Positions 1 to 11,100 of a DNA stretch of 64,000 nt are shown piece by piece. The position numbers and the translations under genes are program-made. Every line of letters begins with the position of its first letter. Within the stretch, counting starts at the first letter, position 1. The notes beneath the pieces were generated by a model. The model worked only from the letters and a program-made list of their open reading frames with translations, made no database searches and was not told the origin of the DNA. The stretch spans positions 29,954,329-30,018,328 of the forward strand of contig OX243825.1 of assembly GCA_945859605.1 (NCBI GenBank), read 5' to 3'. Source of the stretch: Lumbricus rubellus. Taxonomy: Eukaryota > Annelida > Clitellata > Crassiclitellata > Lumbricidae.

Positions 1-1177
1 TGGTAGCAAAAGAATGGACAAGGGTTGCAGCAGCAGTAGGAGTTAGCGAGCGAGCAACAGTGCGTAGTTGACGCAGTTGATAATAGCAGTCACGGCTGAG
101 TGAGTGAATGTGTGGAGCAAAAGGTGAGCTCTTGGTCCAGAGTAACATCAGGGTCACGGACTCTGGTTGAGAAGACATTTGTTAAAATTTTGTTTAAAAT
201 GGATTAAATCAAGTGCAAATCATCCTCACGGAAAAAAACATGAAATGGTAAAACAAAGCAATAAGCTTACGCAATTATATTAGCGATAAAATCAGACCAG
301 TAAATTTTAAATGAATACTAAATTAAAAGTAGCCTATCAATCAACTTCATAATTGTACGAACATGCTTCTGTTGGTTTGCTTCAGGAAGAAACATGGTCG
401 CAACCATTCGCCAGAAACTCGATGTCAACATAATATTTCAAATTTGATATTCATAAAAACTCTAAAATCATTTTCATGATTAAAAAGAAATTAAGTTTAT
501 AAGCTACATATTAGTATTGAATTGCAGTGTTTAAAAATAAAACAAATAAATGAAGCATTCAACATAATTATCAGTCTTGCTATTTGTCATACCTTGATTC
601 GCAAAATTGCGTCTTAATCAAACTACCTGCTACTAGGCTCATTGCCAATCTTCCTGTATGTTATGCGCTGGGTTCAAATCTTGATAACTTTACAGTTTTC
701 AAGACTTGAACCCAGCGCTTTACATTTATGTTCAGCCGACTACGTTGGGTTTAATAGAGCGCAGAACGCAAAATCATCGCACAACTTGCCGAGCTTAGTG
801 AGCAAAATACCAACATTTTGTCAAGTGCATATCTATCCAAATTCCAGGGCAATTTGAGATCAAAATGTTCAAGGTTACATAGGACTAATTTCTAATTAAT
901 TTGTTTAATCAAGTAGGCTAGCCTACACTTAGTGATTTCACATTTATCCGAATACTAAAGTTTGAAATTTTTTAAAGTTTTTCTCCGACGAGTGTTAGGC
1001 TTACTCCGTGGTTTTTCATCCTGAAACAAACCAAGAAAAAGGTCATTACTGGAATCTTGCAATACACAGATACCAACCGCGTCTCTTCTACTGTGTTTAA
1101 CTAAAATCGTTCCTGTTGGATTCCAGTCCCTGTCTTTTTATAGCCATTGCGCTATAGCCTATTATTATCACTGCAGG
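1..1177. other. AT-rich flank, no feature recognised
   Basis: I see no exon with supported splice sites, no transposon ends and no tandem array here. The small open frames lack codon bias or recognisable motifs. Confidence 0.5.
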
Positions 1178-1553
1178 CATTAGCTCAGCGGTTCCCAACC
1201 CGTGGCCCGCGGGCCAAAAGTGGCCCGCCAGGCCTCAAGAAATGGCCCGCCAGTCCTCAAAAATGGCCCTCATCTCCCGAAGAATAAACAAAAATGTATG
1301 AAAAATTGACAATTTTGACAGGATAGAACACATAATTATTTTCTATTACAAATTATTTTATTTTGACGTCTATAATTAGCATCAAACATTCTATTTTGAA
1401 TCAATTATAACAATTTTATATGCTTTTGATTAAGTAAATTTTAGCATTGTGGCCCCCTAATGTCCTTTAACTAAGAAAAAGTAGCCCGCTTGTCCTCCAA
1501 CTTAGAAAAAGTGGCCCTAAGATCCAAAAAGGTTGGGAACCACTGCATTAGCT
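1178..1553. mobile_element. Non-autonomous hAT element, 360 bp, with 8-bp TSD
   Basis: The body is 1186-1545. It starts CAGCGGTTCCCAACC and ends with the near-perfect inverse GGTTGGGAACCACTG, a typical hAT terminus. The 8-bp duplication CATTAGCT flanks it exactly (1178-1185 and 1546-1553). The interior repeats the word GTGGCCC/TGGCCCGCC and has no transposase. TSD length and terminal sequence fit the hAT superfamily. Confidence 0.9.
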
Positions 1554-1740
1554 CTTTGCTCGCATTCCTTCTCTCTGGAGAGTCATTCCAACGCTGATGA
1601 TGTCCAATCATAGTTATGTAGATTGCTTTGCTGATGATTTTCAACCGAGGTTCCGCGGTACCTTTGGTTCCGCGGACGTCGGCCAGGGGTTCCGCGGCAG
1701 TTTGATGGAAAATTTTTATGACGACAACTGAAATCACAGG
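1554..1740. other. Short spacer with repeated GGTTCCGCGG words
   Basis: Between two hAT relics. Three GGTTCCGCGG-like words at about 1650-1700 suggest the end of another decayed hAT element, but I could not find its partner end. Confidence 0.3.
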
Positions 1741-2105
1741 GGTATTAGCAAGGCCGTGTTTAACATAGGTCCATTCGGTGCGGTGCACCGAATGCCCCTG
1801 AGCCGAGAGTTTTGTTGCAATTGGACAAAATATCTCAAATGCGAGTGTAGCGAGTCTGTGTTACATAGGTCTGAACCTTTTGTAAAATCAGTAAGAGAAA
1901 ACATAAATTAAAAGTGTAGCTACCATAAAAGCCCTACAAGATGATATAAATCTCTTTATGATTATATAGCCTACTTATTTAAGCCTACATGTACATGTGG
2001 CCGTAGCTTTGGGAAACCAACGGCCGCTGGAACGACACTATATGCCTCTGCGGTAAAATTTTGCACCGACACTCGAAGAACCTTAAACACGGCCCTGGGT
2101 ATTAG
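1741..2105. mobile_element. Second non-autonomous hAT element, 349 bp, with 8-bp TSD
   Basis: The body is 1749-2097. Left end CAAGGCCGTGTTTAA; the right end read inversely is CAGGGCCGTGTTTAAGG. GGTATTAG is duplicated at 1741-1748 and 2098-2105. No transposase coding is visible, so it would depend on an enzyme supplied elsewhere. Confidence 0.9.
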
Positions 2106-3534
2106 CAGTGAATAGATTCTCTCATAGCTTTCAGTCATTCTTGCTTAAAATAACATTATTACGTGAATGCATGGTTGATTTATGTATGTTAATGTTGTTT
2201 TGTATTTGTCGTTATAAATCATTACTTGTTATTCGGAGGGCACATTCATTATGATATTTATGGTTATCTATTGGCCTTTAAGCATAGATTGCTTATGGCC
2301 TATACTGTTAACCTGTAAGGTGCGTTTCCATCAATCAAGTCGGACAATCACAAACAAAGCATTTTAATCATTGATTTTAAACTATTTGGACTGTTCTGAA
2401 CAAACTGAATCTGCTGAGCACGAGACCCCACGACTTGTTTGATTTATTCTTCTTCTTTTCAGTCTTTCAGTTTGGAAGCCTGTGGCTAAATTTCTTATCC
2501 AGTGGTAGGACCTATAGTGGCTAATAATTCGAATTTTTGCAAATGAAAGCCTAACCCTTAAGCCTTTAGAATCTTTATCCGACAGACCTAGGCCTGGAAG
2601 CGCTGGCGCCATGCATTGGGCAACAGCATCGTCGATTATCCTCTGGTCCAGGCAATCCCATTCTCTGAATGTGGTGGGCTACTGGTCCAGTTGCCAGAGA
2701 ATCTGAGAAGGCGGAGTAGCTGATGAGGTGCATGGGTGTCATTTAAATTAGGCCAGCAGTTGAAATCCTACATAGAACAGACTTTCATATTCGTTGTTTA
2801 TGTTGACGCTTCAACGATTTCAACTGCGCGATCAACGCAATCGAGATAAGCAAGACAATCTAAATGAAAACAACAGAAAAAACACAGAAAACAATATGGA
2901 GCAATCACCTTCTTTTCATAGATAAAATAATAGTCGCATTCATCATCAGAACCACCATCATCATAAATACCAAAATCGCCATCATGATAATAACCTCCAT
3001 CATCGTCATATTTTTTTCATTGCCAACATCACCCCATGTTCTTAATCATAGTTGTTTCGAAATTGAGCTGTTATAGTCAGTTCAGTTTTGTTTGTTGAGC
3101 CTCAGGCAACAAAGCTTTTATGTAATTATCATAACACAATGATAAGTCTTATATCTAGATTTAAAATAAATGAATGCACTTTGAAATTATTCAATTTCTT
3201 TACATTTCTTTACATGGGAACCCGTAAATTCCACACCAGGTGTAGGCTACTTCTTGCACAAACAGGCATGAGATTCTATGTGTTTTGAAAATGATCTATG
3301 TATGCAGGAATGATTAGTTTGCAACTTTGCATGAAACAAGGCGTGATGTAGGCTAAGCTTACAGCAGAACAGACTAGTAATAAGTCTGTTATAGACATGA
3401 ACAAAATCGAAAGGTGAATCGGATTTTTGTCTTCTTTATATCAGTATGTAATAGCGAGGACAAGACTAGTTGTCTTTTGTGTATTATGTAGGCCTAAATG
3501 ACTTCTCCATCTACTTTCACGTCTCCTACATCTT
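2106..3534. other. No feature recognised
   Basis: Mostly AT-rich single-copy-looking sequence. The 2382-2612 minus open frame and the 2864-3288 plus frames have no motif and no splice context. I do not call genes here. Confidence 0.4.
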
Positions 3535-3625
3535 ACGCTTCTTCCTCCTACTCCTCCTCCTCCTTCTTCTTCTTCTCTGTCTACGTCTCCTTCTTTTTCT
3601 CGTTATTCTTCTCCATTTTCTTCCA
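3535..3625. repeat. CT-rich low-complexity tract
   Basis: Runs of TCC and TTC triplets (polypyrimidine on the plus strand). Confidence 0.8.
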
Positions 3626-3729
3626 GAAGTCGATCACGCACACCATTAAAACACCGTTAAGCGAGAACTGCCTATGATAGATTTCTTGCTTTTTATCGGT
3701 TTCAAACGAAGATAGTCAGCACCTGTCCC

Positions 3730-3790
3730 AAGTCAGTATAAAGGAGGAGGGTCCTGCGGTTGGCTTGCAAGTTACAACCCACTGCAGGTA
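3730..3790 (+). promoter_or_regulatory. Weak candidate TATA promoter and 5' noncoding exon
   Basis: TATAAA at 3737-3742 sits in a locally GC-rich stretch. A CAG/GTAAAA donor-like junction follows at 3787/3788. Exon 1 of copy A is preceded by an acceptor-like CAG, so a noncoding first exon is expected somewhere upstream. Nothing links this site to it except position, and no equivalent was found upstream of copy B. Confidence 0.12.
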
Positions 3791-4059
3791 AAACAACCTG
3801 AGCAACGGAAACAACACAGAAAACTGTGTTGCCCGATGTGCAGTCCTGCACGGGAAGTTCCTTAGTTTAAACCATGGGGAACCGGGGGTAATAAATAACC
3901 CCCAGTCTACTTTTTCAACAGCTGGCGAAACTTAGTCTGGTTGACTTAACAACTGAATTAACCAGCAAGTATTTGCCCCTTCTATCCAGACCGTGGTATC
4001 CTACAATCGGACAAAAACTTACTTCTTTCCCCGGCGCCTCAATCGTGACTCGTTTTGTC

Positions 4060-4385
4060 ATCTCTCTCCCTCTCTCTTTCTTTGTATATGTCTGTCTCTC
4101 TCTCTTTCCTCTCCATATCCCTTTGCCTCTATTTCTGCCCCCTTCTCTCTATGTCTCTATCTGTGTCTGTCTATCTGTCTCTGTACTCTGTGTCTGCTTC
4201 TGTCTCACTGTTTCTGTCTCTTTTTTTCCATGTCTCTGTCTCTTCCTCTCCCTGTCTCTGTCTGTCTGTATCTGCCGCAGAAGTAGATGCAGAGAGCATG
4301 TCTTTGTCTCCTTCTCTCTCTGTCTCTGTCTCTTTGTCTGCCTGTCTGTTTGACTCTCGCTCTATGTATTTCTCTGGTCTCTCTG
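4060..4385. repeat. (TCTG/TCTC)n low-complexity tract
   Basis: Degenerate CTCTGTCTCTGT repeat. Its complement recurs at 6830-7108 and 39775-39990 inside the two duplicated units. The open frames across it are translated repeat. Confidence 0.9.
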
Positions 4386-4590
4386 TGTTTCTTAACTGTT
4401 GTTGACAATGACTAATGTGATTCAAGACACTCTTCTACGTTCCTTCGATGCATCTCGTCTCATCCATTATCGATATTATTATTATCCGGATTAACGTCTT
4501 AAAGACAATTCATATCTACACATGATGGTCAAATTTCATTACAATATTTCAAACGGCACAAAAGTTATACCACTTTTAGTGAGTACATCT

Positions 4591-4850
4591 GTAACCAAAA
4601 TACTAATTGCTGTTGAAGTTACCACATGCAACAATGATTTCGAGGCTATTATTTTTTCCCGATCAAAGTATTGATAACAAACCACGAAGTGGGATGACGG
4701 ATGAAAGTCTTCAGACCGAAAAAAGAAGCGGAATGATTTTTCTTATATTTTAGTGCAATAAATGCGATGATTGACGCAATTACAGTTTGTAGTGGGTAAT
4801 GTTTAGGGGGGGTAATTTGAAACCTTTACCGCCGGAAGTACTTTGGGTTC
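4591..4850. repeat. Rearranged third copy of the exon-1 upstream block
   Basis: 4591-4680 matches 13803-13876 and 43490-43565 in direct orientation (shared words include GAGGCTATTATTTTTT). 4678-4850 matches 13625-13795 and 43310-43475 in inverted orientation (shared words include CCACGAAGTGGGATGACG). The two halves are therefore in Y then inverted-X order here, but X then Y upstream of both channel genes. Confidence 0.75.
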
Positions 4851-5039
4851 CCGGAATTGTGGTGGTACTTAGACTTAGTTCCCCCAGTTCCGATCGGAAC
4901 ACTGGTCGACAAGTCCTCGCCACTCCGCACGGTCGCCAGCCGGTGTAAAGGTTTTAAATTACGCTTACTGTGAAATTATGAGCATTGTCGTTAAAATGAC
5001 AGCCTATATAATGCTAACATTGCAATGTTGAAATACAAA

Positions 5040-5412
5040 CGTTTTCGACATTGGCGAAGGGGATATCCTCCCCAAACCCTTCGCGTTGCTAGGCATGTAT
5101 GTGAGCGCATTCGTTTCAAGCTGGCACTCATCATGTACAAAGCATGCACTGATCACCTGCCATCCTACTCATATTCTATGGTAGGCTATCACATCTTGTA
5201 ACTCTGTTAAAGGTCGCTCTTCTCTTCGATCAGCATCTGCTGGAAAGTATGTAGTTCCTGGTACAAATCTTGTTTTTGGCCGACGTTCTTTCACATTTGC
5301 TGGTCCCTACATCTGGAACTCTCTGCCCCCTTATGTTCGTAACTCCCCTAGCGAGACTGTCTTTTGCTCTAAACTGAAAACGCGTGGAAGAGAGGCGAAA
5401 ACTTAAAATTCC
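5040..5412 (+). mobile_element. 5'-truncated LINE tail (reverse-transcriptase C-terminus)
   Basis: In broken frames the plus strand encodes RIRFKLALIMYKA and then RSASAGKYVVPGTNLVFGRR, followed by SFTFAGPYIWNSLPPYVRN. This is the usual C-terminal region after the polymerase domain in L2/CR1-type LINEs, which ends in a P-x-x-WN-x-LP pattern. It lacks the catalytic core and is dead. Confidence 0.75.
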
Positions 5413-6029
5413 CCGGGCAACGCCGGGTATCACATCTAGTAATTATATACATGTATAGCGGACGTTTATTGTAAACTTAAGACTAATATATACCTACTAC
5501 ACGATATGACACGCTATCGGTTAATTGCTGTCTCAAAGTGGCCATCCATAAATATTAAGTACGCAAATACTCATGCGTTTTGCTGACACCGCTATCCGTA
5601 CTTACAAATAACTTATAAATTAGCTTCTATACCTCCACCCCCCCCTTCCATGCAAAGGCTATTTTTGTTTGGCTAAAGTCATCTATGAAATATGCATTTT
5701 TCGTAGGTTTCCATTTATTTTTTATACATCATATAATTGTGCTAGTTAAAATTTGCTGAATCTGCCCAGAATTTTTTCAAATTCGAAATGGTCAAATACC
5801 ATCGGACGACTATTATCTATAGCCTACGTCATAATCAGACATTTATTTGGTGTAAGCCTACGTACATTCTGCCGAGATCCCTCCTCCCCGTGCTCAAATC
5901 GCTTAAATCCCGTAACCCACTTCCACTCTTTGCGTAAGCTTACGTAATAGATTAACAGATTCTCATAACATTGTTAAGTCGGCGAAAATGTGGGGGACTT
6001 GTTCTTCCACTCCAGTTGAGGGGTTGGGG
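5413..6029. other. AT-rich spacer, no feature recognised
   Basis: No repeat ends, exons or arrays seen. Homology to the downstream unit begins shortly after it. Confidence 0.4.
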
Positions 6030-7844
6030 TTAGACGCCACTGCATTCTGCGTTCGTTCGTAGACTGTCTCCATTCATCAAAATAATACTGTCTAAGTGCA
6101 TTGCGAAAGAACTGCCTTGACAATGCGCTATAGAAATAATCTCAAGGGCTAGCGTACGACTGCAACCGTGGAAAGAATGACATATTAAGACAGAGAATGG
6201 GAACGGTCGGCACCGGTGCAACAATCTTCTCATTGTCTACGACACAGTGAGATTCGTTGTAGATCTTCAATAGGACTTACCGAGTACATGATTGTAGGTC
6301 TATCTGCCTCACGCTACCTTACGATCTAAAGATTGCTGGCTGAAGCACACTATAATAAATAGATGTTTCTGAACGTATGCATGTATGAATATGGACATTT
6401 ATATAGCGCCTTACAATGACCCCACGATGATGCCTATAACCTCAAGAAGACCTTCTTGAGTTTGTACTATGGCGTCAAAATGTCAAATTGTCCTTTATGC
6501 ATGAGGCTATCATTTTTCAAGCACGGCACTTGATATAATTATATATTATCTGTATCGTTTCACTTGAAGACAATACATTAGCATTGCCTCAGCATGTGCG
6601 TCGCTAGTGCAGCTGAAAGATGAAAGCACCATTTCGGTGCAATAAATTGACTTCGACTGAGAAAAAGTTGTGGCGTCAGCAGGAAAATGGTCTCGCAAGA
6701 CATAAATTTATTAATAATTATTGATCTATGCGTATCACGCAATTTCAGTACAGAATCTGGTTACTGTAAGCTTATGCAATCTGTGCTACGGCAGTATTAG
6801 GGTGAAACTGATGTACAGGCGCATTGGTTAGAGAGAGGGAGACATACAGACATACAAAGAGGGACAGAGTGACATAGAGATAGAAAGACAGTGAGAGACA
6901 GAGACAGAGAGAGACATAGAGACAAACATAGAGAGAGACAGAGAGAGACAGAGAGATACAGAGATACTGAGACAGAGAGACAGTGACAGGACAGACAGAG
7001 ACAGAGAGAGAGACAGAGAGAGACAGAGAGACAGAGAGAGAGAGACAGAGAAGGACAGAGAGACATAGAGACAGAGAGAGACAGAGAGACAGAGAGACGC
7101 TTCTAATCTTCAGCCGAAATTTATATGATCTCAAATTTTGGAGAAACTGCCCTGAAACGTTAAGTGAGTTGAAGTGACTTCAGTTCAACTGAATTGAGGT
7201 TGTCCGATGTCGTGCATCACACATCATACCTTGTGACCCTGCCAATAATGTGCCTCATTTTGAGCGATGCACAGTAGAAGGCAGGACCGTATTGGCTTCA
7301 CTAGCATGGCGTTTAGTGTATTTTAAAGTGTAGCTGGACTGGCAGAAATACAATCATGTCGGATTGCAATACAAAGAACAGCATTACTCATGCATCATGC
7401 GAAGTCTGGAATTAGCCTAATGTTATGAACTTGCGTCCAGCTTAGGCTTCTGTTGGCATGACATTATTGACATGCCTCACGTGGTGTTGTATAAGATGTG
7501 TATAATTCAGACATGCCTAAACTTGATTTAAATGCATAAAATAGTTCGTGAGTTATACATTTAACTCATTTAAAGGTAATTCTTCGACGGGATGAAATAA
7601 ATTTCAACAGTCGTCAGTACTGTTGTAGCTTGGAGAAATTGTAGTCTACACGTGAAGTCAAACGACTTTTTCGGAAGTTGGAACTCAGATAATAGTGTTG
7701 GAGAACAAAAGATACGTGCGTGAGTTTATTTTGAAATTTGCAACGTTATTTTTTGTCAAAATTATTTTGCTCAGCCTTCAGGTTTTTAAAAGCGTTGAAG
7801 ACAGTTAAACCCATACCATGTGATAGGTGTAGGCTACAACTGTA
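6030..7844 (+). repeat. Duplication unit A, far-upstream block
   Basis: Matches about 38870-41228 in direct orientation at many points. Examples are the block with GCGCTATAGAAAT near 6128 and 38965, the GCACGGCACTTGATATAAT / GCACGTCACTTGATATAAT pair (6523/39513), and the block ending ACCCATACCATGTGATA (about 7810 and 41215). It marks the left part of the tandem duplication carrying the channel gene. No coding content is recognised. Confidence 0.85.
6830..7108. repeat. (GAGACA)n low-complexity tract
   Basis: GAGACAGAGAGAC-type repeat, the counterpart of 39775-39990 in unit B. In B this tract was later hit by a fold-back element. Confidence 0.9.
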
Positions 7845-8578
7845 CTGCCGTCATAAGCAAGAACAACGTATCTCCAAAAACCTAGTTTTGAGATAAACTC
7901 AAAAGGCTAAATTCTTTTCTGCCAGGTAGAAAAAAATATTTATATTCTTTTACGCTTTAAACTAATAAATGTAGAAAAAATCGACCATTTTTATGGAAAA
8001 CATAAATTTAAATATTTTTGCTCGTAAATATGAAAAATGTCAGTATTTTTGCTCGTAAATATGAAAAATGTCAGTTAATGTGTTCTTGCTTAGCATTACA
8101 GACAGGCAATTGTGACCCATAAATGGCAAAAACAACGTATCTGCGTAAAATCATGTATAATTGTGGAACAATTCAGAAATTTACTCACACATAAATCTGG
8201 TATTATTTTAAGAGAGTCGACACCAGTTTGCGCAACTGAAAGATCAGTTTGTACAGTTGTCAAACCAGTTTGTACAGCTGTCAAACCAGTTTGTACAGGT
8301 ATCAGGCATTATTTTAAATATACGACACCAGTGTGTACAGCGGTGTTAACCAGTATGTAGGCTACATCCACCGGACATAATATTAAAATATAAGAAACCA
8401 GTTTTTATAGCTGTGAAACCAGTTTGTACAGCATTCAAGCATTCTTATGACACGACACCAGTTTGTACATATCTGCGAAACCATTTTGCACAGCTCTCGT
8501 ATAACATTTTAAATGATACGAAACCAGTTTGCACAACTATAAAACTAGTTTGTGCAGCTGTCAGACACAATTATATAT

Positions 8579-8633
<55 letters not shown>

Positions 8634-9124
8634 CCAGTTTTGCAGCCGTGGACTAGTTCGTACAACGGTGAAACCAGTTTTACCGCCATTAGAGATAGTT
8701 TTAAAAGTCCAAACCAGTTTGCACAGCTGCCAAAATCGGATTGCACAGCTATCGGGTAACATTTTTAAAGATATGAAACCAGTTTGTACAGATGTGAAAC
8801 CCGTCTCTGCAGATAATAGGCCTATATGAAACCAGTTTGTGCAGCTATCAGGTATTATTCTAAAGAAAAACAAACCAGTTGTCCTTCTGTGACACCAGTT
8901 TGCAAAGAGCTCAGACAACATTTTCGAAGTTATGAAACCAGTTTGCACGACTACAAACCCAGTTTTGCAGCAGCGAAACCAGTTTGTATAACAGTGAAAC
9001 CAGTTTGTATGAAATTGAATCACTCTGTAGGCTACAGCTGTGAAACCAGTTTGCACAACTGTACAGTAATACGATATTTTAATATATATATATATATATA
9101 CATGCACAAATCGGTTATATATAC

Positions 9125-9170
<46 letters not shown>

Positions 9171-10104
9171 ATATAACCGATTTGTGCAGCCGATAAACCA
9201 GTTTGTACAGCGGTAAAACCAGTTTTGCAGCTATTAGACATAATTATTATACAAGACCAAACCAGTTTGGGCGGCTGTAAAAACAGTTTTTACAGATTTT
9301 AGGAATCATTTGGAACGATATGAAACCAGTTTGTACAACTGTGAAACCAGTTTGTACAGCTGTCAGACGACATTTTCAGCGATACGAAACCAGTTTACAC
9401 AACTGCAAAACCGGTTTGTACAGCTGCGAAATCAGTTTGTACATCTATTATACATTGTTTAAAACGATATGAAACCAGTTTGTACAGTTGTGAAACCAGT
9501 TTATGCAGTTCTCAGATAACTTTCAAGAGATATAAAACAAGTTTACAAAGTATAAAACTAGTTTGTACAGCTATTATACATTATTTAAAACGATATGAAA
9601 CCAGTTTGTGCAATTGTTAAACCAGTTTATACAGTTCTCAGATGACTTTTAAGAGAGATGAAACAAGTTTACAAAGTATAAAACCAGTTTTCACAGCAGC
9701 GAAACCAGTTTGTACAGCTATCAGGCATTATTATTTCAAACATACGATATTTGCAGACGTGTCTTTCAACACCTCTTTTAACGTGAGCAATCCCATTATG
9801 AATAAAAGACTAAGCAAAAACAACGCAAATTGGAGATACGTTGTTCTTGCTTAGTACGTATCTGCGAATGACGCCCTATCATACTAAGCAAAAACAACGT
9901 AAGTGGAGATACGTTGTTCTTGCTTATGATGCCATGCGGTTTCTGGAGATACGTGGTTTTCACACACGCTGGTTCCCTGTGAAGGAATCGAGATAGGAGT
10001 TTCTCAATTTTTTCCAAGGTGTAGGACCATTAATAGATGCCGAAACTGAATCTAACTCAAAACGGCCAAATTTCGAGTTACGTTGTTCTTATGACGGCAG
10101 TGTA
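7841..10104. mobile_element. 2.26-kb element filled with a 20-bp minisatellite; absent from unit B
   Basis: The body is 7845-10100. The ends are inverted: CTGCCGTCATAAGCAAGAAC at left, CTGCCGTCATAAGAACAACG at right read inversely. TGTA is duplicated at 7841-7844 and 10101-10104. Unit B carries the unoccupied site at about 42172, reading aactgtagtagcctactg with a single TGTA, so this is an insertion. The interior has further inverted copies of AACAACGTATCTCC (9806-9925) and a long minisatellite. No transposase is visible. The 4-bp TSD does not let me assign a superfamily. Confidence 0.85.
8230..9720. repeat. Degenerate minisatellite, about 20-bp unit
   Basis: Dozens of units with consensus near GAAACCAGTTTGTACAGCTG, irregularly spaced and interrupted by (TA)n at about 8571-8628 and 9080-9173. 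It is confined to the interior of the element at 7845-10100. Open frames across it are not genes. Confidence 0.9.
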
Positions 10105-10856
10105 GTGGCCTACTGTTACAGTCGTGCATGACATAAAGCACAATAAAATAAACAGATCCATCGAGTACCGATAAAATTTAATAAAATGCAGCAGACACTG
10201 GGGGGGAGGTGTCCGTAGCTCAGTTGAGAGACAGAGAGAGAGAGAGACAGAGAGGGACGTTACACTGAGAGTCATTCACGCGACCCGGGTTCGAACCTCA
10301 CACGGGGCATTAATTTATTAAAGTTTCTGTTAGCTGCCGTAGGCGCTTTGTTGTGTTGTTTGACTCGGGTTCTGATGAAACTAAGATAGCCCCTCCCACT
10401 TCTGGCTTGGCCGAACGAGGAGTGATCCAACACTTAAGCCATAGTGTTAAGCTAACCCACTATACTGTAAAGGCGACCTGTGTGTCGTGCTATAATTATA
10501 GTGGGCCGTATTTCGTATAACCTGTAGGCTACCTGTAGGCTAATCATTCTGCGATCTGTCAGATTGAAGCATTAATCGATAATTATATTGTTATATTATA
10601 CTTGATTTGTTCTTACAGTGAATACTGTTCACCGATAATTAACAGTTTTAAACGGATTGAAGGTTTCCTTATAATGTGTTTGACAGATTTTGGCAGATTT
10701 TACTTTAGTAATTTAACACTAACATGACCAAGAGATTAGCTTACACGTAGGCCTATTTGCTCCATTAACCGAAAGAAATCCAGATTTTGAAATCAGGTTA
10801 AGTCTAAAATTTACTACATCTTCAGTGAGGCATGCAGCATACTAAAAACCCGCGAA
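10105..10856 (+). repeat. Duplication unit A, middle upstream block
   Basis: Collinear with 42157-42865 in unit B (shared words include GTGCATGACATAAAGCACAA and GAAGGTTTCCTTATAATGTG). No coding content seen. Confidence 0.85.
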
Positions 10857-11100
10857 GGTTAAACCGTAGTTTAGGTTGCTAAATTATTTGGCCATTTCTC
10901 GAAGTTGCTAAATTATTTGGCCTTTGCTAAATGTATATAGGTACTACAGGTAATTTTTGGATCGCCAGGTTCAATCCAGCTTCCATTTCAACTATAAAAA
11001 TGCCTTTATCCAGCTTCCATTTCTCATAGGTTTTTTTCGTCAATCCAGCTTCCATTTCTATACTGTCATTTTTCTTCTTGCGTTTTCAGTGTATGTTGCT

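Noticed and set aside
3973..4425. Frames rich in Leu/Ser/Cys (CLSLS) as a membrane protein
   Set aside because: They are translations of the TCTG/TCTC low-complexity tract.
1..6000. A second protein-coding gene upstream
   Set aside because: No open frame over 130 codons outside repeats, and no set of exons with consistent splice sites and motifs.
8230..9720. CRISPR-like regularity of the 20-bp repeats
   Set aside because: Unit spacing and sequence are irregular, the gaps are not unique spacers of fixed length, there are no cas genes, and the context is eukaryotic.
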